Notes under the pieces: model-generated
The model's input: the letters and a program-made list of their open reading frames with translations, nothing else
Databases searched by the model: none
What the model was told of the DNA's origin: nothing
In this document: piece after piece, positions 4,949 to 5,046 of the stretch
Layout of the letters: each line of letters begins with the position of its first letter
How positions within the stretch are numbered: the first letter of the stretch is position 1
NCBI GenBank assembly: GCA_026391935.1
Contig: JAPLDC010000137.1
Coordinates: 1 to 5,046, forward strand
Direction of reading: 5' to 3'
Length of the DNA stretch: 5,046 nt
From: Bacteroidota bacterium
GTDB lineage: Bacteria > Bacteroidota > Bacteroidia > 2-12-FULL-35-15
Program-made: the position numbers and the translations under genes

Positions 4949-5046
4949 TTAATTTCCAATAAGTGTTTTCGCTTCCTCAACAGAAATTTTTAATCCATCC
5001 TTGTAGGCAACAATAAATGCATCAGTAATATTCGCTGTAGCAACAA
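4949..5046 (-). CDS. C-terminal end of an unrecognised gene (cut by window edge)
   Basis: The minus-strand frame runs from the right edge to TAA at 4951-4949 and gives 31 residues ending DAFIVAYKDGLKISVEEAKTLIGN. The tail looks like ordinary soluble protein with a terminal helix (SVEEAKTLI). It does not resemble the end of PrmA, the methyltransferase I would have considered next to clpS in this phylum. With so little visible, no family can be named. It lies 50 nt upstream of clpS on the same strand, with no TAnnTTTG element between them, so it may be the first visible gene of the clpS operon. Confidence 0.55.
   Translation of the reverse strand, partial: VATANITDAFIVAYKDGLKISVEEAKTLIGN

Overview
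The window looks like chromosomal DNA from an AT-rich member of the Bacteroidota, probably an environmental or uncultured lineage. The evidence is a secreted protein made of little more than a type IX secretion system (T9SS) C-terminal sorting domain, a second secreted protein of the T9SS-substrate kind, a DUF3108 protein, a small carboxypeptidase-regulatory-like protein, a ClpS of Bacteroidota form, and TAnnTTTG-type -7 promoter elements with no clear Shine-Dalgarno sequences. I see no RNA gene, CRISPR array, insertion sequence or phage gene.

Layout, left to right: (1) the N-terminal half of a secreted protein on the minus strand (1-471, cut by the window edge); (2) a DUF3108 periplasmic protein on the plus strand (616-1440), whose apparent original start at 601 is followed by an in-frame TGA; (3) a strong hairpin terminator (1415-1448) overlapping the stop codon of that gene and shared with the convergent neighbour; (4) a 120-residue signal peptide plus T9SS sorting domain on the minus strand (1475-1837); (5) an EamA/DMT transporter on the plus strand (about 2004-2864) whose first membrane helix is missing; (6) a small exported CarboxypepD_reg-like protein on the minus strand (2857-3297), overlapping the transporter tail to tail by 8 nt; (7) a HEAT-like helical protein of unknown role on the plus strand (3388-3900); (8) a minus-strand cluster of an unrecognised gene cut by the right edge (4949-5046), clpS (4596-4898) and an M48 metallopeptidase lipoprotein (4579 down to 3940) broken by an out-of-frame internal deletion.

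Most genes are single transcription units alternating in strand, so there is no sign of one multi-gene pathway. The common theme is envelope and export: five of the nine gene products carry export signals. The only likely operon is the minus-strand cluster at the right, which pairs ClpS (N-degron delivery to the Clp protease) with an envelope protease.

The most notable feature is damage. Three genes within 4 kb depart from their families: a nonsense codon inside a signal peptide, loss of one transmembrane helix, and loss of the third zinc-ligand region of a metallopeptidase. This is either clustered pseudogenisation or an assembly problem; the sequence alone cannot decide. I did not find a convincing new biological system.
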